From assembly GCA_963765555.1 (NCBI GenBank), contig CAVXWX010000012.1, positions 310,001-374,000 of the forward strand: 64,000 nucleotides of DNA, in the 5' to 3' direction. This document shows, one piece after another, positions 17,457 to 25,975 of this stretch. The notes below the pieces were generated by a model. The model was not told the DNA's origin, did no database searches, and saw only the letters and a program-made list of their open reading frames with translations. The position numbers and the translations under genes were made by a program. The DNA comes from JL08 sp963765555. Lineage in GTDB: Bacteria > Pseudomonadota > Alphaproteobacteria > Rhodobacterales > Rhodobacteraceae. The stretch's first letter is position 1. Every line of letters begins with the position of its first letter.

Positions 17457-18571
17457 ATGAAAAAGGTTCTCTTCGCTACGACTGCTCTGGTCGCCACCGC
17501 CGGTGTCGCAGCAGCAGACGTGACGTTCGGCGGCTACGGCCGTTTCGGTGCGATCTACACCGAAACAAAAGGTACGGCTGGTACAGCAGCAAACGGTTCA
17601 ACAGCCAGATCATCGTCGGCTCAGTCGGCTCTGTCATCTGCTCAAACCGCTCTGGCGGCAGCAACGTCGGCGTACAACGCATGCGGTTGCAGCCGGCACA
17701 GCGACCGGTGGCTCAGTTGATCGCGGTTCAGGACGCACAAGCCGGTGTTGACGCCGCAGCAGTCAAGCTGCTCGACGGCTGACTGCAGGTGTAGCATCTG
17801 ACGATGGCGTAGACATCGAAAGCCGTTACCGTCTGATCATCACAGCAACAACCGAATCGGATGTTGGTGTGACATTTGGTGCGATGGTTCGTATCCAGCA
17901 GAACGAAAACGAAGCTGAAGCAAACGACAACGGCATCAACGCCGCACGTTTCTTTGCACGTGCCGGCAACCTTGAAGTCGGTGTTGGTAACATCTTCGGC
18001 GCTCTGGAATACATGTCCGGTCAGTACGTCATCGACCTGGGTTTGACAGGTCTGGGCTACGAATACGTTGCCTATGACGTCAACGGCGACTACTACTCGT
18101 CCGGTTCGGCTGGTTCCGCACCGAACGCGGTTGAAGTCATCTACTCCATGGGCGACTTTGCGTTCCACGCATCTGCTTCTGACGTATTCGATCGCCGCGC
18201 GATCGTTGCTCAGTACACAGCAAGCGACTGGACATTTGCTCTGGGTTGGCAGGACTCCGACAACGCAGGCGACACCGAGCTGGACCGCATCGGTCGTTGG
18301 TTCGCTGGGCATTGCCGACGTAGGCTTTGCATGGGCTGACAACGGCACCAACGGTGACCGTTACGTTCTGTCCGGCCGTGTTGAAGTTGGCGCGTCGACA
18401 GACGTCGAAGGCTACATCACATACGTTGACGGTGGTGACACTGTAGAAGACACAGGCTACGGTATCGACTTTAACCACAGCCTGGGCGGTGGTGCATCGA
18501 TCCGTGGTGGTGTTGCTCAGCGTCTGAACGACACAATCATTGCTGACTTGGGTGTTCGCTTCAACTTCTAA
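17457..18571 (+). CDS. Outer-membrane porin (Rhodobacter type), frame disrupted at four points
   Basis: A 16-stranded type general porin. The signal peptide MKKVLFATTALVATAGVAAA is followed by the first strand DVTFGGYGRFGAIY; the last strand ends LGVRFNF with the obligatory terminal Phe. Between them SRYRLIITATTESDVGVTFG and other strand/turn pairs match Rhodobacter porins. The reading frame changes near 17682, 17721, 17779 and 18294 (three excess bases, one missing); corrected length is about 370 residues. Between the first two strands lies an unusual Ala/Ser-rich segment of some 60 residues. A GAGGGA site precedes the ATG and a strong terminator follows. I read the shifts as sequence errors; a true pseudogene cannot be excluded. 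Confidence 0.85.
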
Positions 18572-18597
18572 GTTGAACAACCAGACAGTTTGAATTT

Positions 18598-18630
18598 GGG
18601 GCAGGCCTTTGGGCTTGCCCCTTTTCTTTT
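18598..18630 (+). terminator. Rho-independent terminator after porin
   Basis: GGGGCAGGCC, TTT, GGGCTTGCCCC followed by TTTTCTTTT. A strong terminator, consistent with a highly expressed monocistronic porin gene. Confidence 0.9.
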
Positions 18631-18675
18631 GTGCCATGATGTTATCTTTGGTCCTGAAGAACAGGGGATAAAACC

Positions 18676-19338
18676 ATGGCACTGTCCGACATCAAAACGC
18701 GAATCGCAAAAGCCGAACAGGCCGCAGGCCGTGCCCAGGGCGCGGTGCAGCTGATCGCCGTGTCCAAGGTGCAACCCAATGCACGGGTCCAGAACGTTCT
18801 GGAACAGGGGCATCGCATCTTTGGCGAAAACCGCGTGCAAGAGGCGGCATCGAAATGGCCCGCCTTCCGCGAACAGTTTGACGGGATTGACCTGCACCTG
18901 ATTGGCCCGCTGCAAACCAACAAGGCACGGCAGGCGATGGAGCTGTTTCAATCCATCCATTCCGTTGATCGCCCCAAACTGGCGAAAACACTGGCACGTC
19001 TGGCGCAGGAAACCGGCGGGTGCCCCGATGTGTTCATTCAGGTGAACACGGGCGAAGAACCGCAAAAGGCGGGCGTTCTGCCCGCAGATACCGATGCGTT
19101 CGTGGCCGACTGCCGCGCACTTGATCTGCCGCTCTGCGGGTTGATGTGCATCCCGCCTGCCGATCAGGATGCAACGCCGCATTTTGCGATGCTGGCCGAC
19201 ATGGCCGCACGCAACGGCCTGACCGGTTTGTCGATGGGGATGAGCAGCGATTTCGAAACAGCCATCGCAATGGGTGCCACCCATATTCGCGTTGGGTCGG
19301 CCATTTTCGGCGAACGCACACCCGCGCCCCCCGCGTGA
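18676..19338 (+). CDS. yggS: YggS family pyridoxal-phosphate homeostasis protein
   Basis: A 220-residue PLP-binding protein (PLPBP family) that buffers free pyridoxal 5'-phosphate; it has an alanine-racemase-like TIM barrel but no known catalysis. The PLP lysine is Lys31 in LIAVSKVQ. Other signatures are FGENRVQEA, LIGPLQTNKA, INSVDRP-like IHSVDRPKLA, and the C-terminal LSMGMSSDFETAIAMGATHI with RVGSAIFGER. The ATG has AGGGGAT upstream. It is convergent with the L,D-transpeptidase gene. Confidence 0.95.
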   Translation: MALSDIKTRIAKAEQAAGRAQGAVQLIAVSKVQPNARVQNVLEQGHRIFGENRVQEAASKWPAFREQFDGIDLHLIGPLQTNKARQAMELFQSIHSVDRPKLAKTLARLAQETGGCPDVFIQVNTGEEPQKAGVLPADTDAFVADCRALDLPLCGLMCIPPADQDATPHFAMLADMAARNGLTGLSMGMSSDFETAIAMGATHIRVGSAIFGERTPAPPA

Positions 19339-19340
19339 TC

Positions 19341-19835
19341 CTATCGCACGATCAGGCGGCTGCGCAGGGTCAGGCGCGCCGCGATTTTTTGCAAATGATC
19401 ACGCCGGAACCCGATGCAGCCTTCGGTCGGGTAACACGGCCTGCGCCACTGATGGATAAAGATCGCTGATCCCCGCCCCTTGACCGCATAGGGCCAGTTC
19501 CAGTTGGTCAGAATGACCAGATCATAAAGCGGGTCCGCCCGCCGCAGGGTTTCGTGGCTGAACGGATAGGGGGCTTTGACCATCATATTGTAGTCTTCTG
19601 CCTTTACAGCATCCGACCACAGATCACCGGGGCGGATTGCAACGGCCCATGGCGCAGGCCGCGCCATCCGGTCAGGACGATACAGCATGCCCACGATGGT
19701 ATGAACACCGCGCGGCGTCGCGCCGTCGCCTTCCTTTTTACGTGCCGTGATGCCGGTTTTCCCGATTGTGCAGGGATAGGTTTGCCCCTGAAACCGGACA
19801 CCCTGCCGCGTCAGAACCAGATCATCGCGGGTCAC
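19341..19835 (-). CDS. L,D-transpeptidase (YkuD) family protein
   Basis: A 164-residue protein with a YkuD-type catalytic core: His128 and Cys140 in HQWRRPCYPTEGCIGF, preceded by GRGSAIFIH. Family members form 3-3 peptidoglycan cross-links or attach lipoproteins. Oddly there is no signal peptide in any frame-consistent start; this compact form is found in many Rhodobacterales. The start is a GTG (19835) overlapping the ribA stop as GTGA, so it is translationally coupled to ribA. Confidence 0.85.
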   Translation of the reverse strand: MTRDDLVLTRQGVRFQGQTYPCTIGKTGITARKKEGDGATPRGVHTIVGMLYRPDRMARPAPWAVAIRPGDLWSDAVKAEDYNMMVKAPYPFSHETLRRADPLYDLVILTNWNWPYAVKGRGSAIFIHQWRRPCYPTEGCIGFRRDHLQKIAARLTLRSRLIVR

Positions 19836-20926
19836 AGGATGTGGCCGGATTTAGCCGCCTTGGTGGCCAGATAATTCCGGTTCTGCGCGGTTTGCCCGAC
19901 CTTTAGCGGCACACGTTCCACCACTTTGATGCCGGTGTTTTCCATGGTTGTCACCTTGGCCGGATTATTTGTCAGCAACCGGACAGATGAAAACCCCATT
20001 GATTTCAATATATTGGCACCAATGCGAAAATCGCGCTCGTCATCTTCGAACCCAAGGCGGTGATTGGCCTCGACCGTGTCAAACCCCTGATCCTGAAGCG
20101 AATAGGCGCGCATCTTGTTGGCCAACCCGATCCCGCGCCCTTCCTGATTGAGGTACAACAGAACCCCTGCGCCTTCGGCCCCCATCTGGGCCAGTGCGCC
20201 CCGCAATTGCGGGCCGCAATCGCATTTCAGGCTGCCCATCAGATCACCGGTAAAACAGGCAGAATGCAGGCGCGCCAGTACCGGTTTTGTGCGATCAGGT
20301 CGGCCGATTTCGATGGCATAATGTTCTTCGCCACCATCTTCGGGGCGATAAATATGCAGACGCCCCGCTTCGGATACATCCATCGGCAGGCGCGCGCTGA
20401 CCACGGGATGCAGCGGGCTGGAGCGTGCCAGCAACGGCTTCGCCAAGATCGCAGGCACAACAGTGAGCGAATTTTTCGATGCAAAATCAGCGGCCTGCGA
20501 CAATTCCAGAATCAACGCGGCGGGCAGCAAACGGGCCGTTTTCACCAGATCGACGGCCATCCGGTGCAAGGCCGCATTGCCGTCACGCTGCGCGATCAAT
20601 GGCCCCTTCATCGGTGATTTCAGATCGTCCGCCGGATCGGCCACACCCAGAACCCACGGCAAACCGGCATCCGGTGGCAATACGATCCGCGCAATTTCAC
20701 CGTCATAAGCGCGCGCCTTTAACGTTTCGGCCCGCCGCGCGGTGATCGCCAGCACTGCGGTGCCACCAAGGGCGCGCAAATCGGCCAGCCGCTGCGCGTC
20801 GGCCGTTTCGGCGGCCATGGCCAGAACCGCCTGACCGTCGGTGCCCACCAGCACAACAGGCACCCCCATGCGCAAATCTGAACGGGCGCGGGCCAACAAT
20901 TCGGTAATGTCAGGTGCAAAACTCAT
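19832..20926 (-). CDS. ribA: GTP cyclohydrolase II
   Basis: Catalyses the first step of riboflavin synthesis, opening GTP to the diaminopyrimidine intermediate. The C-terminal catalytic half shows the zinc site HSACFTGDLMGSLKCDCGPQ, then LNQEGRGIGLANKMRAYSLQ and RLLTNNPAKV. The 364-residue protein also has an N-terminal domain of about 160 residues, with no clear RibB active-site motifs (I do not see the DREDEGD pattern), so only cyclohydrolase activity is supported. It is followed with a GTGA overlap by an L,D-transpeptidase gene. Confidence 0.93.
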   Translation of the reverse strand: MSFAPDITELLARARSDLRMGVPVVLVGTDGQAVLAMAAETADAQRLADLRALGGTAVLAITARRAETLKARAYDGEIARIVLPPDAGLPWVLGVADPADDLKSPMKGPLIAQRDGNAALHRMAVDLVKTARLLPAALILELSQAADFASKNSLTVVPAILAKPLLARSSPLHPVVSARLPMDVSEAGRLHIYRPEDGGEEHYAIEIGRPDRTKPVLARLHSACFTGDLMGSLKCDCGPQLRGALAQMGAEGAGVLLYLNQEGRGIGLANKMRAYSLQDQGFDTVEANHRLGFEDDERDFRIGANILKSMGFSSVRLLTNNPAKVTTMENTGIKVVERVPLKVGQTAQNRNYLATKAAKSGHIL

Positions 20927-21088
20927 CAGGGCTCTTATCTTGGCGTGCTTGCATCAGTCTACTGTGTCCTGCAACAAGATGAAACATTTGCCCCGCTCCT
21001 AACACGAGGGCGTGAAAAGATGCAGCAAATCTTGCCGAATTCGCGGGGTGACCTCATTTGATAGGCATCAGCAGCAGGAGGCGCCGCA

Positions 21089-21775
21089 ATGGGGCAACTT
21101 AAAAAGATACTTTTGGTAGATGACGATGACGATCTGCGCGAGGCGCTGAGCGAACAACTGGTCATGACCGAAGATTTCGACGTGTTCGAGGCCGGCAATG
21201 GAAGTCAGGCCATGGAACGCGCCAAAGAGGCGCTTTACGATCTGGTGATTCTGGACGTGGGGCTGCCGGATACCGACGGGCGCGAACTGTGCCGTCTGAT
21301 GCGCAAGCAAGGCGTCAAAAGCCCGATTGTTATGCTGACGGGTCACGATACCGACGCAGATACCATTCTGGGTCTGGATGCCGGCGCCAATGATTACGTC
21401 TCCAAACCGTTCAAGTTTCCGGTACTTCTGGCCCGCATCCGCGCGCAGTTGCGCCAGCATGAACAATCCGAAGATGCCGTATTCACCTTGGGGCCATACA
21501 CGTTCAAGCCCGCGATGAAGATGCTGATCACCGAAGATGATCGCAAAATCCGGCTGACGGAAAAAGAAACCAACATTCTGAAGTTTCTGTACCGGTCCAC
21601 AGACGGGGTTGTCGCGCGCGATATTCTGCTGCACGAGGTGTGGGGATACAACGCCGGTGTCACCACACACACGCTGGAAACGCACATCTATCGCCTGCGC
21701 CAGAAAATCGAGGCCGATCCGTCAAACGCACGGCTTTTGGTTACGGAATCAGGTGGATACCGGCTGGTCGCATAA
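21089..21775 (+). CDS. OmpR-family response regulator (orphan)
   Basis: A 228-residue two-component response regulator. The receiver domain has the acidic cluster LLVDDDDDL, phospho-acceptor Asp56 in LVILDVGLPDTDG, the conserved Thr in MLTGHD and Lys in YVSKPFKF. The C-terminal winged-helix domain of OmpR type is complete: RLTEKETNILKFLYRSTDGV to THTLETHIYRLRQKIE and ESGGYRLVA. AGGAGG lies nine bases before the ATG. No sensor kinase gene is adjacent. It is followed by an FNR-like site and a structured, terminated non-coding stretch. Confidence 0.92.
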   Translation: MGQLKKILLVDDDDDLREALSEQLVMTEDFDVFEAGNGSQAMERAKEALYDLVILDVGLPDTDGRELCRLMRKQGVKSPIVMLTGHDTDADTILGLDAGANDYVSKPFKFPVLLARIRAQLRQHEQSEDAVFTLGPYTFKPAMKMLITEDDRKIRLTEKETNILKFLYRSTDGVVARDILLHEVWGYNAGVTTHTLETHIYRLRQKIEADPSNARLLVTESGGYRLVA

Positions 21776-21796
21776 GATGACCGTTCGGTCAAATTA

Positions 21797-21810
21797 TTGA
21801 CCCAGATCAA
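21797..21810. promoter_or_regulatory. FNR-type palindrome
   Basis: TTGAC, four bases, ATCAA: matches the FNR/Dnr consensus TTGAY-N4-RTCAA. It lies 20 bases after the response regulator stop and 84 bases before a rho-independent hairpin. Its midpoint would sit at -41.5 of a transcript starting near 21845. Confidence 0.45.
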
Positions 21811-21844
21811 AGACGCAATCCGGCGTCATGTTTAGATCATAACC

Positions 21845-21919
21845 ATACCGCGCATGTCCGGTGGCTTGACATGCACCTCCCTGTTGGACTTGGCCGGGCC
21901 TTGCGCCCGGTCTTTTTTT
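21845..21919 (+). ncRNA. Candidate small RNA with FNR-like box and intrinsic terminator
   Basis: No protein-coding gene fits here. The proposed RNA of about 75 bases has a perfect hairpin (GCATGTC 21852-21858, nine-base loop, GACATGC 21868-21874), then an unpaired ACCTCCCT (21875-21882) complementary to a Shine-Dalgarno sequence, then a terminator hairpin. The start is inferred from the FNR-like box at 21797-21810 placed at -41.5; I cannot see a clear -10. It might instead be the 3' end of the response regulator transcript. Function, if any, would be translational repression by covering ribosome-binding sites. Confidence 0.4.
21894..21919 (+). terminator. Rho-independent terminator
   Basis: CCGGGC, CTTGC, GCCCGG, then TC and seven Ts. 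Ends the response regulator transcript or the proposed small RNA and insulates xthA. Confidence 0.88.
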
Positions 21920-22036
21920 GTCTGCCAATCCTTCACGGATAAAAGGGCGAAAGTTTTCGACAGGTGCCATGGCGCGGGTTGAGGCCGCAACAAGGTGCGG
22001 ATAGGGTCGCAGGATCAAAGACCGGAGCCTGCCAAA

Positions 22037-22824
22037 ATGCCATTTACCCTTGCCACGTGGAACATCAATTCGGTCCGGCTGCGCGAACCTATTGTATGCA
22101 AACTATTGGCGGAACACGGGCCTGATGTTTTGTGTTTGCAGGAATGCAAATCGCCCGTAGATAAAATCCCGCGCGATGCGTTTTCCGCACTGGGCTACAC
22201 CCACATGGTGGCGCGCGGCGACAAGGGCTATAACGGCGTTGCGATCCTGTCAAAATTGCCGATGGTCGAGGCGGGCGCACAGGATTTCGCCGCACTTGGC
22301 CACGCACGCCACATTGCCGGACGTCTGGAAAACGGTGTGACGATCCACAATTTCTACGTGCCCGCGGGGGGGACGTTCCCGATCGTGATGTGAACGAAAA
22401 ATTTGGCCAGAAGCTGGATTACCTGACAGACATGCGCGACTGGTTCCATCGTGAACCGCCGCAAAAATCCATTCTGGTGGGTGATCTGAACATTGCACCG
22501 CGCGAAGACGATGTCTGGAGCCATAAGCAACTGCTGAAAGTGGTCAGCCACACACCGGTTGAGGTTGAACAGTTCGCCCAGACACAGGATGCGGGAAACT
22601 GGGTGGATATCACCCGGCAGGATATTCCCGACGGGTTGTTGTACAGTTGGTGGTCTTACCGTGCCAAAGATTGGTCAGCCGCCGACAAGGGGCGGCGTCT
22701 GGATCATGTCTGGGCAACGCAGGATATTTCGAATGCGGGCCATTCCAGCCATGTTTTGCGCGATGCACGCGGATGGGAAAAACCCAGCGACCACGCACCG
22801 GTTTTTGCGAGTTTTGACCTTTGA
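22037..22824 (+). CDS. xthA: Exodeoxyribonuclease III, frameshifted in a G-run
   Basis: Base-excision repair nuclease with AP-endonuclease and 3'-5' exonuclease activity. The N-terminal frame shows ATWNINSVRLR and the metal-binding Glu in LCLQECKSP, and reads to NFYVPAGG. The rest is in another frame: KLDYLTDMRDWF, VGDLNIAPREDDVWSH, GRRLDHVWAT and KPSDHAPVFASF carry the catalytic Asp/Asn and His. The shift lies in a run of seven Gs (22366-22372); eight Gs would give VPAGGDVPDRDVNEKFG, the family consensus. Corrected length is about 262 residues. Almost certainly a homopolymer error. Confidence 0.92.
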
Positions 22825-22886
22825 TTCCGCCTGCCGCACCCTCATATAGGCACAAACACTGCTAAAACGATTGCAAGGATGACATT

Positions 22887-23807
22887 ATGATTGATCTGGG
22901 ACTTTCCGGCGCACCCGCTGCCGATGCCAATCTGATCAAGGACGGAACCGAAGCCACTTTTATGGCGGATGTGGTGGATGCTTCCGCCGAAACGCCGGTG
23001 ATCGTGGATTTCTGGGCGCCGTGGTGCGGCCCCTGTAAAACACTTGGCCCGATGCTGGAAAACGCCGTGCGCGCCGCCAAGGGCGCGGTCAAAATGGTCA
23101 AGGTCAATGTGGACGAGGCGCAGGCCATCGCAGGTCAGTTGCAAATCCAGTCGATCCCGACGGTCTATGCGTTTTACAAGGGGCAGCCGGTTGACGGGTT
23201 TCAGGGCGCTGTGCCCGAATCCGAAATCAAGGCGTTTGTCGATCGCGTGATCAAGGCCGGTGGCGGTGAAGCGCCGGGTGAAAGCCTGAATGAAGCGGTT
23301 GAGGCTGCCGAAGAAATGCTGGCCGAAGGGGCGGCAACCGATGCCGCGCAAACCTTTGCTGCCGTTCTCGGCGAAGACCCGAACCATGCAGGGGCGTATT
23401 CCGGTATGGTGCGCGCCCATATTGCCATGGATGATCTGGATCAGGCCGAAGCGATCCTGAACGGCGCACCCGCTGCCATTTCCAATTCGCCCGAACTTGA
23501 GGCCGCCCATGCCCAGCTTGAACTGGCGAAGCAGGCGGCCAGCGCGGGGCCGGTTGATGATCTTAAGGCGGCGGTCGAGGCCAGCCCGGATGACCATCAG
23601 GCGCGATTCGATCTGGCCCTTGCCCTGCATGCTGCCGGTGATGTTCAGGGTGCGGTGGATGCGTTGCTGGAAATATTCCGGCGCGATCGTGAATGGAACG
23701 AAAGCGCTGCAAAAACCCAGCTTTTCACCATCTTCGATGCGTTGAAGCCCAATGACCCTGTGGTGTTGAACGGGCGCAGAAAACTCAGCTCAATGATATT
23801 TGCCTAA
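22887..23807 (+). CDS. Thioredoxin-domain/TPR co-chaperone (YbbN-like)
   Basis: A 306-residue protein. The N-terminal thioredoxin domain has an intact redox pair Cys47-Gly-Pro-Cys50 (FWAPWCGPC) and cis-Pro in SIPTVYAF. The C-terminal half is helical, Ala-rich TPR repeats (such as AAQTFAAVLGEDPNHAGAYS and the region ending in ALEIFRRD-like ALLEIFRRDREWNE). This is the YbbN (CnoX) arrangement, a chaperone-redox holdase that passes clients to GroEL or DnaK. AAGGATG precedes the ATG. It is followed closely by the LonSB gene. Confidence 0.93.
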   Translation: MIDLGLSGAPAADANLIKDGTEATFMADVVDASAETPVIVDFWAPWCGPCKTLGPMLENAVRAAKGAVKMVKVNVDEAQAIAGQLQIQSIPTVYAFYKGQPVDGFQGAVPESEIKAFVDRVIKAGGGEAPGESLNEAVEAAEEMLAEGAATDAAQTFAAVLGEDPNHAGAYSGMVRAHIAMDDLDQAEAILNGAPAAISNSPELEAAHAQLELAKQAASAGPVDDLKAAVEASPDDHQARFDLALALHAAGDVQGAVDALLEIFRRDREWNESAAKTQLFTIFDALKPNDPVVLNGRRKLSSMIFA

Positions 23808-23833
23808 AGCGGTGGCTGGGCTAGGTTTGGTGA

Positions 23834-24457
23834 ATGACAAAAGCAACTGATCTTCCCGATATCATCCCGGTTTTTCCTTTGCCCGGGGCATTGCTTTTGC
23901 CGCGATCACGGTTGCCGCTGCACATCTTTGAACCGCGCTATTTGCAAATGTTCGAAGATGCCCTGAAAACGCCGGGTCGCCTGATCGGAATGGTCCAGCC
24001 GAACGAAGTTCCGGGCCGCGACGGAACCGGTTTGCATACCATCGGTTGCGCCGGACGGATCACCCAGTTTTCCGAAACCGAAGATGGCCGGTACATGATC
24101 ACGCTGTCGGGTATGTCGCGGTTTCGCGTTGTGTCCGAAGTAAAGGGATTTTCGCCCTATCGCCGCTGCGAGGTGAACTGGGACGGGTTTGATCGTGATC
24201 TGGGCCGCGAGGAAAAAGACGCCGCTTTCGAGCGCAAAGGGTTTCTGGATCTTCTGGGCCGCTATTTCAGCGCCCGCGATCTGTCGGCCGATTGGGAAAC
24301 TCTGAAAGAGGCGGAAGACGAATTGCTGGTCAATTCACTGTCGATGCTGCTGGACTTTGATCCGGAAGACAAACAGGCTCTGCTGGAGGCGCCATCGCTG
24401 TCGACGCGGCGCGAAACGCTGGTCACGCTGATTGAATACAAACTGCGCGCGCGGTGA
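23834..24457 (+). CDS. LON peptidase substrate-binding (LonSB) domain protein
   Basis: A 207-residue stand-alone LON N-terminal domain: it begins PDIIPVFPLPGALLLPRSRL, then PLHIFEPRYLQMFEDAL and the GCAGRITQF strand, as in the N-terminus of Lon protease, with a helical C-terminal half. It has no ATPase or protease domain. The family is common in proteobacteria and its function is unproven; an adaptor or chaperone role is inferred. It lies 26 bases after the thioredoxin-TPR gene and just before the Trm112 gene, probably as one unit. Confidence 0.9.
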   Translation: MTKATDLPDIIPVFPLPGALLLPRSRLPLHIFEPRYLQMFEDALKTPGRLIGMVQPNEVPGRDGTGLHTIGCAGRITQFSETEDGRYMITLSGMSRFRVVSEVKGFSPYRRCEVNWDGFDRDLGREEKDAAFERKGFLDLLGRYFSARDLSADWETLKEAEDELLVNSLSMLLDFDPEDKQALLEAPSLSTRRETLVTLIEYKLRAR

Positions 24458-24475
24458 CGGCAAGGACATGATGCA

Positions 24476-24661
24476 ATGAATGACGAACCGCCCAAATTCG
24501 ACCGCCGGATGCTGGAGGCTTTGATTTGCCCGCGCACCCACGGACGACTGGAATACGATGCCAAAGCACAGGAACTGGTGTCCAAAGCGGGCAATCTGGC
24601 CTTTCCGATCCGCAATGGTATTCCGGTCATGCTGATCGACGAAGCCCGAGCGCTGGACTAG
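24476..24661 (+). CDS. Trm112 family small protein
   Basis: A 61-residue protein of the YcaR/Trm112 type, with LEALICPRTHGRLEY, SKAGNLAFPIRNGIPVMLID and a single N-terminal Cys (the zinc-binding Cys set is incomplete, as in many bacterial members). In eukaryotes and archaea the relative activates methyltransferases; the bacterial role is not settled. It ends three bases before the stop of the convergent Ubi monooxygenase gene. Confidence 0.88.
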   Translation: MNDEPPKFDRRMLEALICPRTHGRLEYDAKAQELVSKAGNLAFPIRNGIPVMLIDEARALD

Positions 24662-24663
24662 GC

Positions 24664-25890
24664 CTATATCGCTTTGCCCTGCATCAGGCGGGGCACATCG
24701 CCGGTTAGGCCTGCCGCCTCGCGGATAAATCCGCGCCTCAGCGACGGGATTGCATTCACGATACCCATGCCAATGTCACGACCTGCTCTCAATAGGGTAT
24801 TGTCGTTTGAAAACAGCCGGTTGAACGCATCGGTCGCCGCGGCCAGCGTGGCGGTATCAAACCGGCGCCATTGTTCGTAGCGTTCCAGAACCAGTGGTGA
24901 TCCGATATCTTCACCGCGCCGCGCGGCCAATGTCAGCGTTTCCGCCAATGCCGCGACATCACGCAATCCGGCGTTCAAACCTTGCCCCGCAATCGGGTGC
25001 ACTCCATGCGCCGCATCACCGATCAGGGCCAGCCGCGCGGCCACAAACCGGTTCGCGATGGTCAGGTTCAGCGGATAGGTAAACCGTTTTCCGGCCAGTG
25101 AAATTTCGCCCAGAAAATCGCCAAACCGCGGGCGCAACACGTCAAGATATCCCGCATCATCCAGCGCATTGATCCTTTGGGCCTCTGCATCGGTCTCGCT
25201 CCAGACAATGGAACAGCGGTTGCCGGTCAGCGGCAGGATGGCCAATGGCCCCGGCGGCATGAAAAACTGGTGCGCGATACCGTTGTGGGGCTTTTCATGG
25301 GCCACGGCACAGACCAGCGCGGTTTGCCCGTAGCCCCAGCCTGTGCGTTTGATGCCCGCCCGTTCTGCCGTGCCGCTGGCGCGCCCGTCCGACCCGATCA
25401 GAATGGATCCGGTGAGGATTGTGCCGCTGTCCAGTGTCACGCTGGCCGATGCAGGCCCAATCGTTTGCGCAACAACGGTTTCGCCCGACAGATGGGTGAT
25501 ATCCGGCGACGCGGCCATCGCATCCAGAAATGCGCGGCGCAAATGCCGGTCTTCGACCATATAGCCCATCGGACCTTCTTCGATCTCGGCGTGGTCGAAA
25601 TGCATGAAAAACGGGGATGGCCCTTCACCGGCGCGCCCGTCTGTCACTTTGATCTCAAGCATGGGTTGGGCATGTTCGGCAACATCCTGCCACACACCAA
25701 TGCCATCCAGCAGGCGCTGCGATGTCAGCGCCAGCGCATAAGACCGCCCGTCAAACGCAGCGTTCCGGCGCACTTTTTCGCTCAGGGCGTCGATAACGGA
25801 GACAGAGAACCCTGTCTGCGCCAGCGCCAGTGCCAGTGCAGGTCCGTTCAACCCGCCTCCAACTATGATGATATCGCTTTGTTTCTGCAT
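24664..25890 (-). CDS. UbiH/UbiF/COQ6 family FAD-dependent monooxygenase
   Basis: A 408-residue flavoprotein hydroxylase of the ubiquinone-synthesis family. The N-terminal GxGxxG motif is IIVGGGLNGPALALALAQTG, the middle GSDGRASGTAERAG (DG motif) binds both FAD and NAD(P)H, and the family-defining ALIGDAAHGVHPIAGQGLNAGL is complete. It likely hydroxylates the ubiquinone ring; the position (C5, C6 or C1) cannot be decided from sequence. The ATG at 25890 (MQKQSDIIIV) is chosen because the FAD motif begins directly after it. Divergent from the amidase gene. Confidence 0.92.
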   Translation of the reverse strand: MQKQSDIIIVGGGLNGPALALALAQTGFSVSVIDALSEKVRRNAAFDGRSYALALTSQRLLDGIGVWQDVAEHAQPMLEIKVTDGRAGEGPSPFFMHFDHAEIEEGPMGYMVEDRHLRRAFLDAMAASPDITHLSGETVVAQTIGPASASVTLDSGTILTGSILIGSDGRASGTAERAGIKRTGWGYGQTALVCAVAHEKPHNGIAHQFFMPPGPLAILPLTGNRCSIVWSETDAEAQRINALDDAGYLDVLRPRFGDFLGEISLAGKRFTYPLNLTIANRFVAARLALIGDAAHGVHPIAGQGLNAGLRDVAALAETLTLAARRGEDIGSPLVLERYEQWRRFDTATLAAATDAFNRLFSNDNTLLRAGRDIGMGIVNAIPSLRRGFIREAAGLTGDVPRLMQGKAI

Positions 25891-25975
25891 GCGTCTGAAT
25901 ATGACTGCGCGAACGGGATTGTCCATGTGCGGTGCTGTCGCTACCCTTACGTCACATGGTTTCGGGGGAACAGGT

